From Acidobacteriaceae bacterium (lineage in GTDB: Bacteria; Acidobacteriota; Terriglobia; Terriglobales; Acidobacteriaceae): 64,000 nt of DNA. A program made the position numbers and the translations under genes. The DNA lies in assembly GCA_025352065.1 (NCBI GenBank), contig JANXUC010000092.1:62001-126000 (forward strand), written 5' to 3'. Under the pieces are notes generated by a model. That model was given only the letters and a program-made list of their open reading frames with translations, ran no database searches and had not been told where the DNA came from. Positions 15,382-23,740 of the stretch are shown here, piece by piece; the stretch's first letter is position 1, and every line of letters begins with the position of its first letter.

Positions 15382-16746
15382 ATGCGTTTCGAACTCTTCA
15401 TCGCCGCCCGCTACCTGCGCGCTAAAAGACGCCAGGCGGTGGTCGGCCTCGTGACGGTCATCTCCGTGATCGGTGTAGCTGCCGGTGTTGCGTCGCTCAT
15501 CATCGCTCTCGCCATCAACAACGGTTTCCGTCAGGATTTGCAAGATCGACTCCTCGGCTCAACTTCCCATGTCAATCTATTACGCGTCGAGAGCGATGGC
15601 ATCCGCGACTGGCGCCCGCTTCTGGATCGCCTAAGCAAGCAGCCCCATGTCGTGGCGTCCGCTCCGGCAATTTACGAACAAGTTTTGGTATCGCGAGGCC
15701 CCCGAGCCCGCGGAGCGGTGCTGAAGGGAATGATTCCATCCCAAGAACGTCGTGTCAGTGACCTGTTGAACTCTGTCAAGACCGGTTCGGCGGATGCCTT
15801 GGAAGGTTCTCCGGCGGAAACTCAACAAAGTCAGAATCAAAATCAAGACCAAGCGGACAAGAGTGTCCGCTCCACACAAGCATCATCCGCGACAGTACCT
15901 GCACCACAAGACTCCCCCGACTCCCTCGCCGCCGTCCAAGCCCGTGTCGCCGCCATGCCTCCTATCGTTCTCGGCAAAGACATGGCTAGCGATCTCGGCG
16001 CGACGGTCAACTCCGTCGTCCTCGTCACCAGTCCCCAGGGAGAGCTCACGCCCTTCGGCATGGTTCCTAAATACATTCGCTTCCGCGTTGCCGGCATCTT
16101 CGATTCCGGCTTCTACGACTACGACAGTTCGTGGGGGTTCATCCGCCTCTCCGACGCGCAGCAGCTCTTCGGCCTCGGCGACGTTGTTTCTGTCTTGGAA
16201 TTAAAAATCGACGACATCTACCGAGCGCCAGAAGTCGCCAGGCAAATCGAATCCGCCGCCGGCAAAGGCTTCATGGCGACACAGTGGATGGAGCAAAATA
16301 AATCCCTTTTCCGTGCCCTTCGCCTGGAACGCCTCGTAACTTTTATTACGATCGGGCTGATCGTTTTTGTTGCTGCCCTCAACATCCTGATTTCTCTCAC
16401 CATGATGGTGATGGAAAAGACAAAAGACATCGCCGTCCTTATGTCCATGGGCGCGAAGAAAGCGCAAATTCGCCGCATCTTCATGTTGCAAGGCGTGCTC
16501 GTCGGAGTCGTGGGCACGCTGCTCGGTCTGATCCTCGGCTACGGAGCTTCTTGGGCTGGAGCACATTACCGCTTGATCTCGCTCTCCGCCGAGGTCTATT
16601 CCATCGACTACGTTCCTTTCGCGCCGCACTTGATGGACGGCGTGATCGTCGCCCTCATCGCCTTCGCCGTTTCGTTTCTAGCCACGCTCTACCCGTCTTC
16701 TTCCGCCGCGCGCGTTCTCCCCGCCGAAGCCCTGCGCTACGAATAG
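15382..16746 (+). CDS. lolC: LolC/LolE-family lipoprotein-releasing ABC transporter permease
   Basis: 454 residues. It begins MRFELFIAARYLRAKRRQAV, the family N-terminus, with a first membrane helix (VTVISVIGVAAGVASLIIAL), a long periplasmic MacB-type domain and three C-terminal helices (ITIGLIVFVAALNILISLTM, GVLVGVVGTLLGLILGYGA, GVIVALIAFAVSFLATLYP). It ends with the family motif RVLPAEALRYE. With LolD it should extract outer-membrane lipoproteins from the inner membrane. Residues about 149-185 are a Gln/Ser-rich insertion encoded by a sequence matching intergenic repeats at 31.0 and 38.6 kb. The start codon is preceded by a GCCGACAGCC repeat rather than a clear ribosome-binding site. Confidence 0.92.
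   Translation: MRFELFIAARYLRAKRRQAVVGLVTVISVIGVAAGVASLIIALAINNGFRQDLQDRLLGSTSHVNLLRVESDGIRDWRPLLDRLSKQPHVVASAPAIYEQVLVSRGPRARGAVLKGMIPSQERRVSDLLNSVKTGSADALEGSPAETQQSQNQNQDQADKSVRSTQASSATVPAPQDSPDSLAAVQARVAAMPPIVLGKDMASDLGATVNSVVLVTSPQGELTPFGMVPKYIRFRVAGIFDSGFYDYDSSWGFIRLSDAQQLFGLGDVVSVLELKIDDIYRAPEVARQIESAAGKGFMATQWMEQNKSLFRALRLERLVTFITIGLIVFVAALNILISLTMMVMEKTKDIAVLMSMGAKKAQIRRIFMLQGVLVGVVGTLLGLILGYGASWAGAHYRLISLSAEVYSIDYVPFAPHLMDGVIVALIAFAVSFLATLYPSSSAARVLPAEALRYE
15826..15880 (+). repeat. Dispersed repeat embedded in the lolC coding sequence
   Basis: Block with (C)AA(A)ATCAA tracts followed by CGGACAAGAGTGTCCGCT. The same composite is intergenic at 38571-38615 and, in reverse, at 31034-31110. 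In this frame it encodes about QSQNQNQDQADKSVRSTQ in a periplasmic loop. Confidence 0.7.
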
Positions 16747-16965
16747 ATAACTCTTTGATCATTTCAGTGACCGCCTTTATATTGCGCTCCATCCGCAGAG
16801 GTCTACAGTTGGCCTCTCGCGCAGATTCCCGCGATGGGACGGAACTTTAACGACACCTTCGTGATCTAATAAAGGGAGTGTTCAGCGACGAGGGCGATCC
16901 GCAACAATGGATTTTTCTTCACGTGACAACGACTCTGCAGGAAGATGTGACGGCGCAGCCTCCAA

Positions 16966-17679
16966 GTGCATCTAATGAACAAGACGCCGTTACTAGAGGT
17001 CAGTGGCCTGAGAAAGGCCTTCCGCTCCGGCGCTGCGGAAATCGTGCTCTTTGACAACCTGTCTTTTCAGCTACAGCCGGGCGAAATGCTTGCGCTGGTA
17101 GGAGATAGCGGTGCTGGGAAGAGCACTCTGCTGCACGTTCTAGGAGCGCTCGACCGCCCTTCCCAAGGCACCATCCAGTGCGCGGGGATGGATGTTGGCA
17201 CGCTCGCCGAAGAGGCCGCTGCCGAGTTTCGTAACCGCGAAATCGGCTATGTCTGGCAATTCCACTACCTCCTGCCGGAATTCACCGCGCTGGAAAATGC
17301 CGCCATGCCTTTGCTCATGCGTGGTGTAAAACCCGCCGAAGCCGAAAAACAAGCGGCATCGTGGCTAGGCAAAGTTGGCCTAGATCAGCGCGCGCACCAC
17401 CGCTCCGGCGAACTTTCCGGCGGCGAGCAGCAACGTGTGGCTTTGGCTCGGGCTTTAATCACGAATCCAAAGCTTTTGTTGGCCGATGAGCCCACCGGCG
17501 ATCTCGATAACCGAACCGCCGATGCAGTTTTTGAATTGATAGCCCGGTTGCATCGCGAGCACCAGTTGACATCGCTCATTGCGACCCATAATTTGGCGTT
17601 TGCGCGGCGCTGTCACCGGGTCCTCCGGCTACACCAAGGTCACGTAGAAGAGGTAACGCCGGAGTCGCTTTTGGCGTAA
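16966..17679 (+). CDS. lolD: LolD-family ABC transporter ATP-binding protein
   Basis: 237 residues. Walker A is GDSGAGKST (about 46-54), the ABC signature is LSGGEQQRVALARAL, Walker B is KLLLADEPTGDLDN and the switch histidine is in SLIATHNLAFA. The spacing and the LLPEFTALENAAMPLLMRG segment fit the LolD/MacB subfamily. It should power the LolC-like permease encoded 219 bp upstream. The gap between them (16747-16965) is AT-richer and could hold a separate promoter. Confidence 0.93.
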   Translation: MHLMNKTPLLEVSGLRKAFRSGAAEIVLFDNLSFQLQPGEMLALVGDSGAGKSTLLHVLGALDRPSQGTIQCAGMDVGTLAEEAAAEFRNREIGYVWQFHYLLPEFTALENAAMPLLMRGVKPAEAEKQAASWLGKVGLDQRAHHRSGELSGGEQQRVALARALITNPKLLLADEPTGDLDNRTADAVFELIARLHREHQLTSLIATHNLAFARRCHRVLRLHQGHVEEVTPESLLA

Positions 17680-17883
17680 AAGCTGTAGAGTTGGGATGTA
17701 GCGCAACAAGCTGTTGGTGTTTACGAAAAAGACAGGTACGGCTGATAGGTATCCTAAGAGCTATGCTCTAGCACGATCAGGCACTTGGGTTTCCGGCAGC
17801 TTAATTGCATAATGGAAGTGAGGCCAGGAACCTCCAAAGGGCGGCGTCGGGTTGCCCGGGATGTGGTTCCAGAAGAGGGCTAA

Positions 17884-20337
17884 ATGTTCGAACGCTATAC
17901 GGAAAAAGCTCGGCGCGTCATCTTCTTCGCTCGTTATGAAGCCAGCCAGTTTGGGTCTCCTTACATTGAGACCGAACACTTGCTACTGGGCCTCCTGCGC
18001 GAAGATAAGGCCCTTACCAACCGCTTCTTGCGTTCGCCATCGAATATCGAATCGATCCGTAAACAGATCGAAGGGCACACCACCATTCGCGAGAAGGTTT
18101 CGACCTCAGTCGATCTGCCTCTCAGCAATGAATGCAAGCGTGTGCTCGCTTACGCTGCGGAAGAAGCGGAACGCCTTTCGCACAAACACATTGGCACGGA
18201 GCATTTGCTGCTCGGCTTGCTCCGGGAAGAAAAATGTTTTGCCGCGGAAATCTTGCACGAGCGCGGCCTGCGACTCTCTACAGTTCGCGAAGAACTCGCG
18301 CGCACAACGCAGGAAAAGGCGCAGCCGCAGCGTCAGCGCGAATCCTCCCTCTTGGCTGAATTTTCTCGCGACCTCACCCAGGCCGCGCAGGAGACCCAGC
18401 TCGATCCTTTAGTCGGTCGTGACGGAGAAGTCGATCGCGTCATCCAGATTCTCTGCCGCCGCACTAAAAACAATCCCGTTCTGATCGGAGAACCAGGCGT
18501 TGGCAAGACCGCCATCGTTGAAGGCCTGGCGCAGCGCATTGCCGACGGTGAAGTTCCTTCGTTCCTCGCCGACAAGCGCATCTTGGCGTTGGATCTTTCT
18601 TTAATAGTGGCTGGCACCAAGTATCGCGGCCAGTTTGAAGAGCGCCTCAAGACCATCATGAAGGAATTGATGGAGTCGCAAAATTCCATCGTTTTCATCG
18701 ACGAACTGCACACTTTGGTCGGAGCTGGCTCGGCGGAAGGTTCGCTCGACGCCGCCAACATTCTGAAACCCGCTCTTTCGCGCGGAGAAATTCAGTGCAT
18801 CGGTGCAACCACGCCCGGCGAATATCGCAAGTCCATCGAGAAAGACCGCTCACTCGAGCGCCGCTTCCAGTCGGTCAAAGTTCCTCCGCCGAATGAAGCC
18901 GATGCCACCAAAATTCTTTTCGGCATTAAAGAACGTTACGAGAAATTTCACGCCGTCACCTACACCGACGACGCGATCACTTTCGCCGTCTCGCATTCGC
19001 ATCGCTACATCCCGGACCGCTTTCTGCCCGACAAGGCTATCGATTTAATCGATGAGGCGGGCGCTCGCGTCAAGCTGCGGCAAACTACAATGCCCGACGA
19101 CATCACCGAAGTGCAGAAGCGCATCAAGTTCATCGTGCACCGCATGGAAAACGCCATCGCCAGCCACGAGTTCGAAAAGGCGCGCTTCTACTCCGACGAA
19201 GAACGCAAGGAACGCGAAAACCTGCGCGCCCTCCGCGAGAAGCATCACCTCGACGAATCCTCCGGCGGCGTGGTTGGTCGTGAAGACATTGAAGATGTGG
19301 TTTCGCGCTGGACCGGCGTGCCGGTCATGTCGATTAAGGAAGAAGAGTCGGCCAAGCTCCTTCGCATTGAAGAAGAGTTGCATCGCCGCGTGATTTCGCA
19401 GGACAAGGCCGTCGTGGCCCTGGCTCGCGCCATCCGCCGTTCACGTGCTGGCCTCAAGAGTCCCAACCGTCCCATCGGCTCGTTCCTGTTCCTCGGACCG
19501 ACGGGCGTCGGCAAAACCGAAGTAGCGCGCACCTTGGCGCAATTCATGTTCGGCACAGAGAAGTCATTAATCCGCTTCGATATGTCCGAGTTCATGGAAA
19601 AGCATTCCGTCTCGAAGCTGATCGGCTCGCCTCCAGGATACGTGGGCTACGAGGAAGGCGGCCAGCTCACCGAACGCGTGAAGCGCGCTCCGTACTCCGT
19701 CGTCCTGCTTGACGAAATCGAGAAGGCGCACCCCGATGTCTTCAACATCCTGTTGCAGGTTTTTGAAGACGGCCACCTCAGCGACGGTCTTGGCAACACG
19801 GTCGATTTCAAAAATACCGTGATCATCATGACCTCGAACATTGGCGCCCGGCATTTACAGAAGCGCGAAGGTCTCGGCTTCCAGTCTTCCCAGGAAGACA
19901 TGGTTTCCGACAAGATTGAAGAACTGGTGAAAGGTGAAGTTAAACGCACCTTTAACCCCGAATTCCTCAATCGCCTCGACGAAATCATCATCTTCGGGGC
20001 GCTCAGCGAAACGGATCTCATTCAGATTCTCGAATTGATGATTGGCCAGCTCAACGCGAACCTGGCGCAACGTTCGATCACAGTTACGGTGACCGACGAA
20101 GCCAAGAAGTGGATTCTGGCGCAGACGGTAGTCGACCGCAGCTACGGTGCCAGGCCATTGCGTCGCGCGCTGCAAAAGTACATTGAAGACCCGCTCTCCG
20201 AAGCGCTGATCCAGGGCACGTTCGCTATGCGTCCAGCCTTCATCGAAGTTTTCCTCGATGGAACAAAACTGTTCTACCGCCCAGTAGACTCCAAGGATTC
20301 GAAAGAAGCCGAGGCAGTCTTGCTGTACAAAGACTAA
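17884..20337 (+). CDS. clpC: ClpC-type AAA+ ATPase
   Basis: 817 residues, the usual ClpC length. Two N-terminal Clp repeats ([11 protein letters not shown] and [11 protein letters not shown]) precede AAA-1 with Walker A GEPGVGKT at about 203-210, a middle domain containing a UVR-like helix ([19 protein letters not shown]), and AAA-2 with Walker A GPTGVGKT at about 538-545 and sensor segment [11 protein letters not shown]. The middle UVR-like helix marks ClpC rather than ClpA or ClpB. It unfolds substrates for the ClpP peptidase and in other bacteria needs adaptors such as MecA. AGAGGG lies just before the start. No ctsR-mcsAB genes are next to it. A strong terminator follows. Confidence 0.96.
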   Translation: MFERYTEKARRVIFFARYEASQFGSPYIETEHLLLGLLREDKALTNRFLRSPSNIESIRKQIEGHTTIREKVSTSVDLPLSNECKRVLAYAAEEAERLSHKHIGTEHLLLGLLREEKCFAAEILHERGLRLSTVREELARTTQEKAQPQRQRESSLLAEFSRDLTQAAQETQLDPLVGRDGEVDRVIQILCRRTKNNPVLIGEPGVGKTAIVEGLAQRIADGEVPSFLADKRILALDLSLIVAGTKYRGQFEERLKTIMKELMESQNSIVFIDELHTLVGAGSAEGSLDAANILKPALSRGEIQCIGATTPGEYRKSIEKDRSLERRFQSVKVPPPNEADATKILFGIKERYEKFHAVTYTDDAITFAVSHSHRYIPDRFLPDKAIDLIDEAGARVKLRQTTMPDDITEVQKRIKFIVHRMENAIASHEFEKARFYSDEERKERENLRALREKHHLDESSGGVVGREDIEDVVSRWTGVPVMSIKEEESAKLLRIEEELHRRVISQDKAVVALARAIRRSRAGLKSPNRPIGSFLFLGPTGVGKTEVARTLAQFMFGTEKSLIRFDMSEFMEKHSVSKLIGSPPGYVGYEEGGQLTERVKRAPYSVVLLDEIEKAHPDVFNILLQVFEDGHLSDGLGNTVDFKNTVIIMTSNIGARHLQKREGLGFQSSQEDMVSDKIEELVKGEVKRTFNPEFLNRLDEIIIFGALSETDLIQILELMIGQLNANLAQRSITVTVTDEAKKWILAQTVVDRSYGARPLRRALQKYIEDPLSEALIQGTFAMRPAFIEVFLDGTKLFYRPVDSKDSKEAEAVLLYKD

Positions 20338-20342
20338 AGCAA

Positions 20343-20371
20343 GTGTAGGGCGAGCATTCCTGCTCGCCCGC
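20343..20371 (+). repeat. TGTAGGGCGAGCATTCCTGCTCGCC repeat
   Basis: Hairpin-forming GGCGAGCATTCCTGCTCGCC, directly after clpC. Other copies are at 23680-23706, 31121-31147 and 31364-31390. Confidence 0.7.
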
Positions 20372-20401
20372 TTTTGATCTTCGCTCTTGATCCTTAACTT
20401 A

Positions 20402-20429
20402 AAAAGCCGCCAGCAAACTGGCGGCTTTT
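20402..20429 (+). terminator. Rho-independent terminator after clpC
   Basis: A perfect 12-bp stem (AAAAGCCGCCAG paired with CTGGCGGCTTTT) with a 4-base loop CAAA, ending in a T-run. It is A-rich on the left arm, so it could stop transcripts from both sides, though no gene converges closely. Confidence 0.9.
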
Positions 20430-20490
20430 GTCTTTATGCAGTCGAAACTCCGTCCTTGCTCCAACCCTCTCCAAACCTTGTCATTCCGAG

Positions 20491-20584
20491 AGCCTGTGAC
20501 TTTATTGTTTGTTCCAAAAACTAACGCTGAAAACAAACAACTTACGCGCCTAAAAACCGCGTAATTTGAATAAAGTCACAGCCT
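20491..20584. mobile_element. 94-bp miniature inverted-repeat element inserted in a REP-like repeat
   Basis: The ends are 16-bp inverted repeats with one mismatch (AGCCTGTGACTTTATT and AATAAAGTCACAGCCT). The element is flanked on both sides by CCGAG (20486-20490 and 20585-20589). Removing it and one CCGAG restores TTGTCATTCCGAGCGCAGCGAGGAATCTGC, the normal form of the REP-like repeat seen for example at 26192. The interior pairs further (TTGTTTGTT with AACAAACAA; ACGCG with CGCGT) and is AT-rich with no coding capacity. This is the expected structure of a non-autonomous transposon with a 5-bp target duplication. No related transposase is in the window. Confidence 0.88.
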
Positions 20585-20628
20585 CCGAGCGCAGCGAGGA
20601 ATCTGCTTTCCTCCCCTCTGCAATCCAT

Positions 20629-20700
20629 CCCCACCGTGAAAGAGCGGCGCTTTAGCGCCCGCGTTAGCATCAAAATTGACGGGCTTTAGCCCCGGTCCCC
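20629..20700 (-). repeat. Bipartite palindrome repeat (GGGGCTAAAGCCC ... GCGGCGCTAAAGCGCC)
   Basis: In reverse orientation it reads GGGGCTAAAGCCC, about 25 spacer bases, then GCGCTAAAGCGCCGCTCTTTCACG. It belongs to the same family as the copies inside the isc operon. It abuts the stop codon of larB at 20701, so it may serve as that gene's transcript end. Confidence 0.7.
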
Positions 20701-21447
20701 TTACGTCCGGTTAATCATCGAAGCCACATACCCCGCCCCAAACCCGTTATCAATGTTCACCACGCTCACATTCGACGCGCAAGAATTCAGCATCCCCAGC
20801 AGCGCCGTCACGCCCTTAAACGACGCCCCATAACCCACGCTAGTCGGCACCGCAATCACAGGCACGCCCACCAGCCCGCCAACCACGCTGGGCAGCGCGC
20901 CTTCCATTCCCGCACAAACAATAATCACCCGCGCCCGCGACAAAGTATCTCCATGCGCCAATAACCGATGAATTCCAGCCACGCCTACGTCGTAAACATG
21001 CTCCACATCGTTGCCCATGACTTCCGCCGTCACCAGCGCTTCTTCCGCAACTGGAATATCGCTGGTCCCCGCCGAAACGACAACGATGAGCCCTTTCCCC
21101 GTCTTTGTCGAATCCCGCTGCAAAACAATCGCCCGCGCCAACTCGCGATACTTCGCCCCACGAACCTTCTTCTTCACCGCCGCAAACTGTTCCGGAGTCG
21201 CTCGCGTAGCCAAAACGTTTCCACCCCGCGCCGCCAGCTTTATAAAGATGGCCGCCAGATTCGCCGGAGTCTTCCCCGGCCCAAAAATCACCTCCTGCAC
21301 GCCCACCCGCAGCGCCCTGTGATGATCCACCTTGGCAAACCCCAGCTCCTCAAACGGCAAATGCCGCAGCCGCTCCACGGCCTCATCCGGAGACACCCCC
21401 CCGCGGCGCACCGACTGCATCAATTTCCGAAGTTCTGTTGAATTCAA
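20701..21447 (-). CDS. larB: LarB-type enzyme of nickel-pincer nucleotide cofactor synthesis
   Basis: 248 residues from a TTG start. The C-terminal two thirds are an AIR-carboxylase-like domain: GLIVVVSAGTSDIPVAEEAL, then HVYDVGVAGIHRLL, VIIVCAGMEGALPSVVGGLV and GVPVIAVPTSVGYGASFKGV. The N-terminal helical part with DHHRALRVGVQEVIFGPGKT is also typical of LarB. LarB carboxylates and hydrolyses nicotinic acid adenine dinucleotide as the first step to the nickel-pincer cofactor used by lactate racemase and other LarA-like epimerases. larC and larE are not adjacent, so the pathway must be completed elsewhere if present. Confidence 0.93.
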   Translation of the reverse strand: MNSTELRKLMQSVRRGGVSPDEAVERLRHLPFEELGFAKVDHHRALRVGVQEVIFGPGKTPANLAAIFIKLAARGGNVLATRATPEQFAAVKKKVRGAKYRELARAIVLQRDSTKTGKGLIVVVSAGTSDIPVAEEALVTAEVMGNDVEHVYDVGVAGIHRLLAHGDTLSRARVIIVCAGMEGALPSVVGGLVGVPVIAVPTSVGYGASFKGVTALLGMLNSCASNVSVVNIDNGFGAGYVASMINRT

Positions 21448-21526
21448 GAGAGATCGACCCTGCGGCTAATTCTAGACTGTTTCTGGCGAGAGCTAAAACT
21501 TGAGCGGTCGAAATAATCTTTCTAGA

Positions 21527-21563
21527 TTGTCATTCCGAACAGCTCTTCCGTGAGGAATCTGCT
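21527..21563 (+). repeat. REP-like repeat (CATTCCGAACAG subtype)
   Basis: TTGTCATTCCGAACAGCTC...GTGAGGAATCTGCT, between larB and the ChaN-like gene. Confidence 0.75.
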
Positions 21564-21594
21564 ATTTCTCGTAGGCCGTTCCGAAACGCGACCC

Positions 21595-22431
21595 CTACCC
21601 CTCCAAATACGCCTGATAACTCTCATACTTCTCCATCGGAGTCGCATTAAACACGCAAACCACATCCTCCGAAACTCTTACTGCGGGCGGATGCGCCCCG
21701 TTCCCATCCGCCACTTGCCAATAAATCGCGTCCACATTCTGCAACACCGTCACCACGCGCTCACCCGGCAACGCTTCCCGCACCAGCAGCGGCAAATGCT
21801 TGGGAGCCAGATGCGATTCCCCCATCAACACCGCCAACCGAGCGTCGGGATGAGCATCCCGCATCTCGACAATCCTGCTGACCGCATGACGATCCCGCAT
21901 CCGCAAACGTCGCAAATCTTTTCGCGGCTCACTGTCCAATCCCCACACAGCCTCACAATTCTTCCGCGCAACTTTAAACAGTTCGCGATAAGGCTCCCAG
22001 TCATAACCCCAGTCGCGCTCAAAGTGCAGGCGCTCGCGAAGTTGATCGGCATTGGTCGCGCTAGCCAGCCATGCATCCAGCACCCCCTGGCGGCTCGCAT
22101 AAATTGCTTCCAATCCAAGAACGGACGGACGATCTTCCAACCCCGCAAACTGCTGCAACAGGAAAGTCACGAATTCCTGGCAAGCTGGCAGCGCATGATA
22201 ATCCCCCACCAGCAAAACATCCGCCGACCGCAGCTCCGCCGCCAGCTCAATCGAGGTCAAAGATTTCTGGTAATGCCGAAATGCCCGCGTGAACTCGTGC
22301 AGATACCGGCTGCGCGGAGGCCGCACAGTCGAGCGAATGGCCTGTTCGACCGCGGCCACGATGGCGCGCTCGGGCCGCTGTCCCGAGATCCGCCCCGAAC
22401 GCCGTCCCCGAACTGTTGCGGAGGTTGCCAT
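21595..22431 (-). CDS. ChaN/Tiki-like domain protein
   Basis: 278 residues. Two conserved histidine motifs of the EreA/ChaN/Tiki fold are present: DVLLVGDYHALPACQEFVTF (about 70-89) and LAVLMGESHLAPKHLPLLVR (about 208-227), with acidic and Arg segments between them (LGLEAIYASRQG). ChaN proteins bind haem, and relatives in this superfamily are metal-dependent hydrolases; which applies here is unknown. There is no signal peptide, so it should be cytoplasmic, unlike lipoprotein ChaN. The N-terminal 45 residues are basic and variable. Confidence 0.8.
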   Translation of the reverse strand: MATSATVRGRRSGRISGQRPERAIVAAVEQAIRSTVRPPRSRYLHEFTRAFRHYQKSLTSIELAAELRSADVLLVGDYHALPACQEFVTFLLQQFAGLEDRPSVLGLEAIYASRQGVLDAWLASATNADQLRERLHFERDWGYDWEPYRELFKVARKNCEAVWGLDSEPRKDLRRLRMRDRHAVSRIVEMRDAHPDARLAVLMGESHLAPKHLPLLVREALPGERVVTVLQNVDAIYWQVADGNGAHPPAVRVSEDVVCVFNATPMEKYESYQAYLEG

Positions 22432-22594
22432 AAGAACGCAACCCGCCGCAGAACCGGATAATTCCCCACCGACACCAGCCGCCCGCCAGCCTTGCTGTCC
22501 GCTTGACGCGGGGCGACGCAGTTCCTAATACTCAGAAAATCAATTCCTCGTAAAATCATGAAGGGCTGCTACTTCGCGCCCTCCCGGAGATTCC

Positions 22595-23215
22595 TTGCCC
22601 AAATCCGTTTCCACCGCACTCGCCGCCACAAGAGTTCTCACCATCGCCACCACCGGAGCCAGCGGCGCACTGTTCCTCCGCGAACTCCTGCGCATCGTCG
22701 AGCAAGATTCCCGCATCGCTACCGTCAACTTCATCGCCTCCGATAGCGCCCTCCGCGTCATGGCCGAAGAGCTACAACTCACAGGCCGCAATAATCTGAT
22801 CCAGCAGCTACTCGGCAAAGCCTCCAAAAAGATCCACCTGCAATCCAACGCTGACATAGGAGCCAACATCGCCAGCGGCTCTTATCCCAGCGACGCCATG
22901 GTCGTACTCCCGTGCAGCGTCGGCACCCTGGCCCGCATCGCCAACGGAGTCGCCGCCCAACTCATCGAACGCGCCGCCGACGTCTGCCTCAAGGAGAAGC
23001 GTCCCCTAGTTCTTTGTGTTCGCGAGACCCCTCTCAATAAAATCCATATCCGGAACATGTACCGCGCCGCAGACGCCGGAGCCACCATCTACCCGCTGAT
23101 CCCCACCTTCTACAACCACCCCGACGGCTTCGACGAAATGGCTCGCCAGTTCGCCTACCGCGTTCTGGCCCACATTGGACTCCCCAACCCCAACGCCTAT
23201 AGCTGGAAGGGCTAG
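22595..23215 (+). CDS. ubiX: UbiX-family flavin prenyltransferase
   Basis: 206 residues from a TTG start with GGAGA 5 nt upstream. The flavin-binding signature TIATTGASGALFLRELLR is at the N-terminus; PCSVGTLARIANGVAAQLIE, VLCVRETPLNKIHIRNMYRA and the C-terminal YPLIPTFYNHP follow. UbiX attaches a dimethylallyl group to FMN to make prenyl-FMN, the cofactor of UbiD-type decarboxylases. No ubiD partner is in the window, so this gene serves decarboxylases encoded elsewhere. A candidate structured RNA lies just downstream on the same strand with its own promoter. Confidence 0.93.
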   Translation: MPKSVSTALAATRVLTIATTGASGALFLRELLRIVEQDSRIATVNFIASDSALRVMAEELQLTGRNNLIQQLLGKASKKIHLQSNADIGANIASGSYPSDAMVVLPCSVGTLARIANGVAAQLIERAADVCLKEKRPLVLCVRETPLNKIHIRNMYRAADAGATIYPLIPTFYNHPDGFDEMARQFAYRVLAHIGLPNPNAYSWKG

Positions 23216-23377
23216 GATTCTAAGTTTTCAGGGGATGCCTTAGTCTACGTCTGCGGCAGGGCCAGCCGTAGATGCCCCGCAGACATGTACCCAAGGGTCG
23301 AAAACCCCTAAAATTCAAGCCAGATTCAACTGCCATTCACAAATAGTGACTCGGACGATACAGCCCCCAAAGTGCAG

Positions 23378-23406
23378 TTGACCGCCACGCCAAACGGGAT
23401 TATGTT
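23378..23406 (+). promoter_or_regulatory. Sigma-70-type promoter of the candidate RNA
   Basis: TTGACC (-35, 5 of 6) and TATGTT (-10, 4 of 6) are separated by exactly 17 bases. The predicted start is near 23413. The next plus-strand feature is a structured stretch ending in a terminator, not a long ORF. Confidence 0.65.
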
Positions 23407-23434
23407 GGCCGTACATCTCAGAAAGGAGGGATCC

Positions 23435-23479
23435 ATGCCAAGTAGCGACAAACGACCGAGTGAGGTAGCTGTAACCTAG
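23435..23479 (+). CDS. Possible 14-residue peptide inside the candidate RNA
   Basis: ATG 23435 follows AAAGGAGG with 5-nt spacing, the best ribosome-binding site in the region. The frame encodes MPSSDKRPSEVAVT and ends at TAG 23477-23479. A ribosome at the stop would cover the 5' arm of the long-range helix, the geometry of a leader peptide or attenuator, but no gene follows. The short length makes chance occurrence possible. Confidence 0.3.
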   Translation: MPSSDKRPSEVAVT

Positions 23480-23629
23480 CTGATTGCTCGAACCACCTTT
23501 TAGATGACCGGTGTGTTTGGGAAACGCATTCGGATGCTGCCCGCTCCCGCCCAGCCAGTGGGAGAACCCGTAGTTTGATCGAGGACAACGGAAGGGCAAT
23601 CGGACTAGGGAATCTCACCAGTCTACCGG

Positions 23630-23664
23630 CGCCCCGTGGATGGCCTCCGCGGGGCGTTTATTTT
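23630..23664 (+). terminator. Rho-independent terminator of the candidate RNA
   Basis: A 10-bp stem CGCCCCGTGG / CCGCGGGGCG (one G-T pair), a 7-base loop, then TTTATTTT. It is directional: the T-run is only on the right, so it ends plus-strand transcripts rather than those of the NUDIX gene. Confidence 0.88.
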
Positions 23665-23740
23665 CGGAATAAAAAGATTGTGTAGGGCGAGCATTCCTGC
23701 TCGCCAACCGGGCGCAGCCCGACCATTAGGTGTGCCAGCG

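Larger units (their letters stand above)
23413..23664 (+). ncRNA. Candidate structured RNA (~250 nt) with an internal 14-codon ORF
   Basis: The stretch has a promoter at one end and a strong terminator at the other. Its centre closes with a long-range helix: CCTAGCTGATTGCTC (23475-23489) pairs with GGGCAATCGGACTAGG (23594-23609) over 15 bp with one bulged A. GGTAG (23464-23468) also pairs with CTACC (23623-23627) outside it. Inside are hairpins GTTT-GGG-AAAC, GCAT-TCGG-ATGC and CTCCC/GGGAG. A perfect Shine-Dalgarno AAAGGAGG precedes ATG 23435; the resulting peptide MPSSDKRPSEVAVT stops within the 5' arm of the helix. It does not match tmRNA, RNase P, 4.5S RNA or a cobalamin riboswitch core as I know them. 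A 6S-type RNA cannot be excluded. Confidence 0.55.

Noticed and set aside
21550-22461. 303-codon plus-strand frame opposite the ChaN-like gene
   Set aside because: Pro/Arg/His-rich shadow of a gene with recognisable motifs.
23413-23664. tmRNA, RNase P RNA, 4.5S RNA or tRNA identity for the candidate RNA
   Set aside because: No GAGGAAAGTCC-type RNase P core, no tRNA-like ends with CCA and tag frame, no SRP tetraloop sequence, no cloverleaf.
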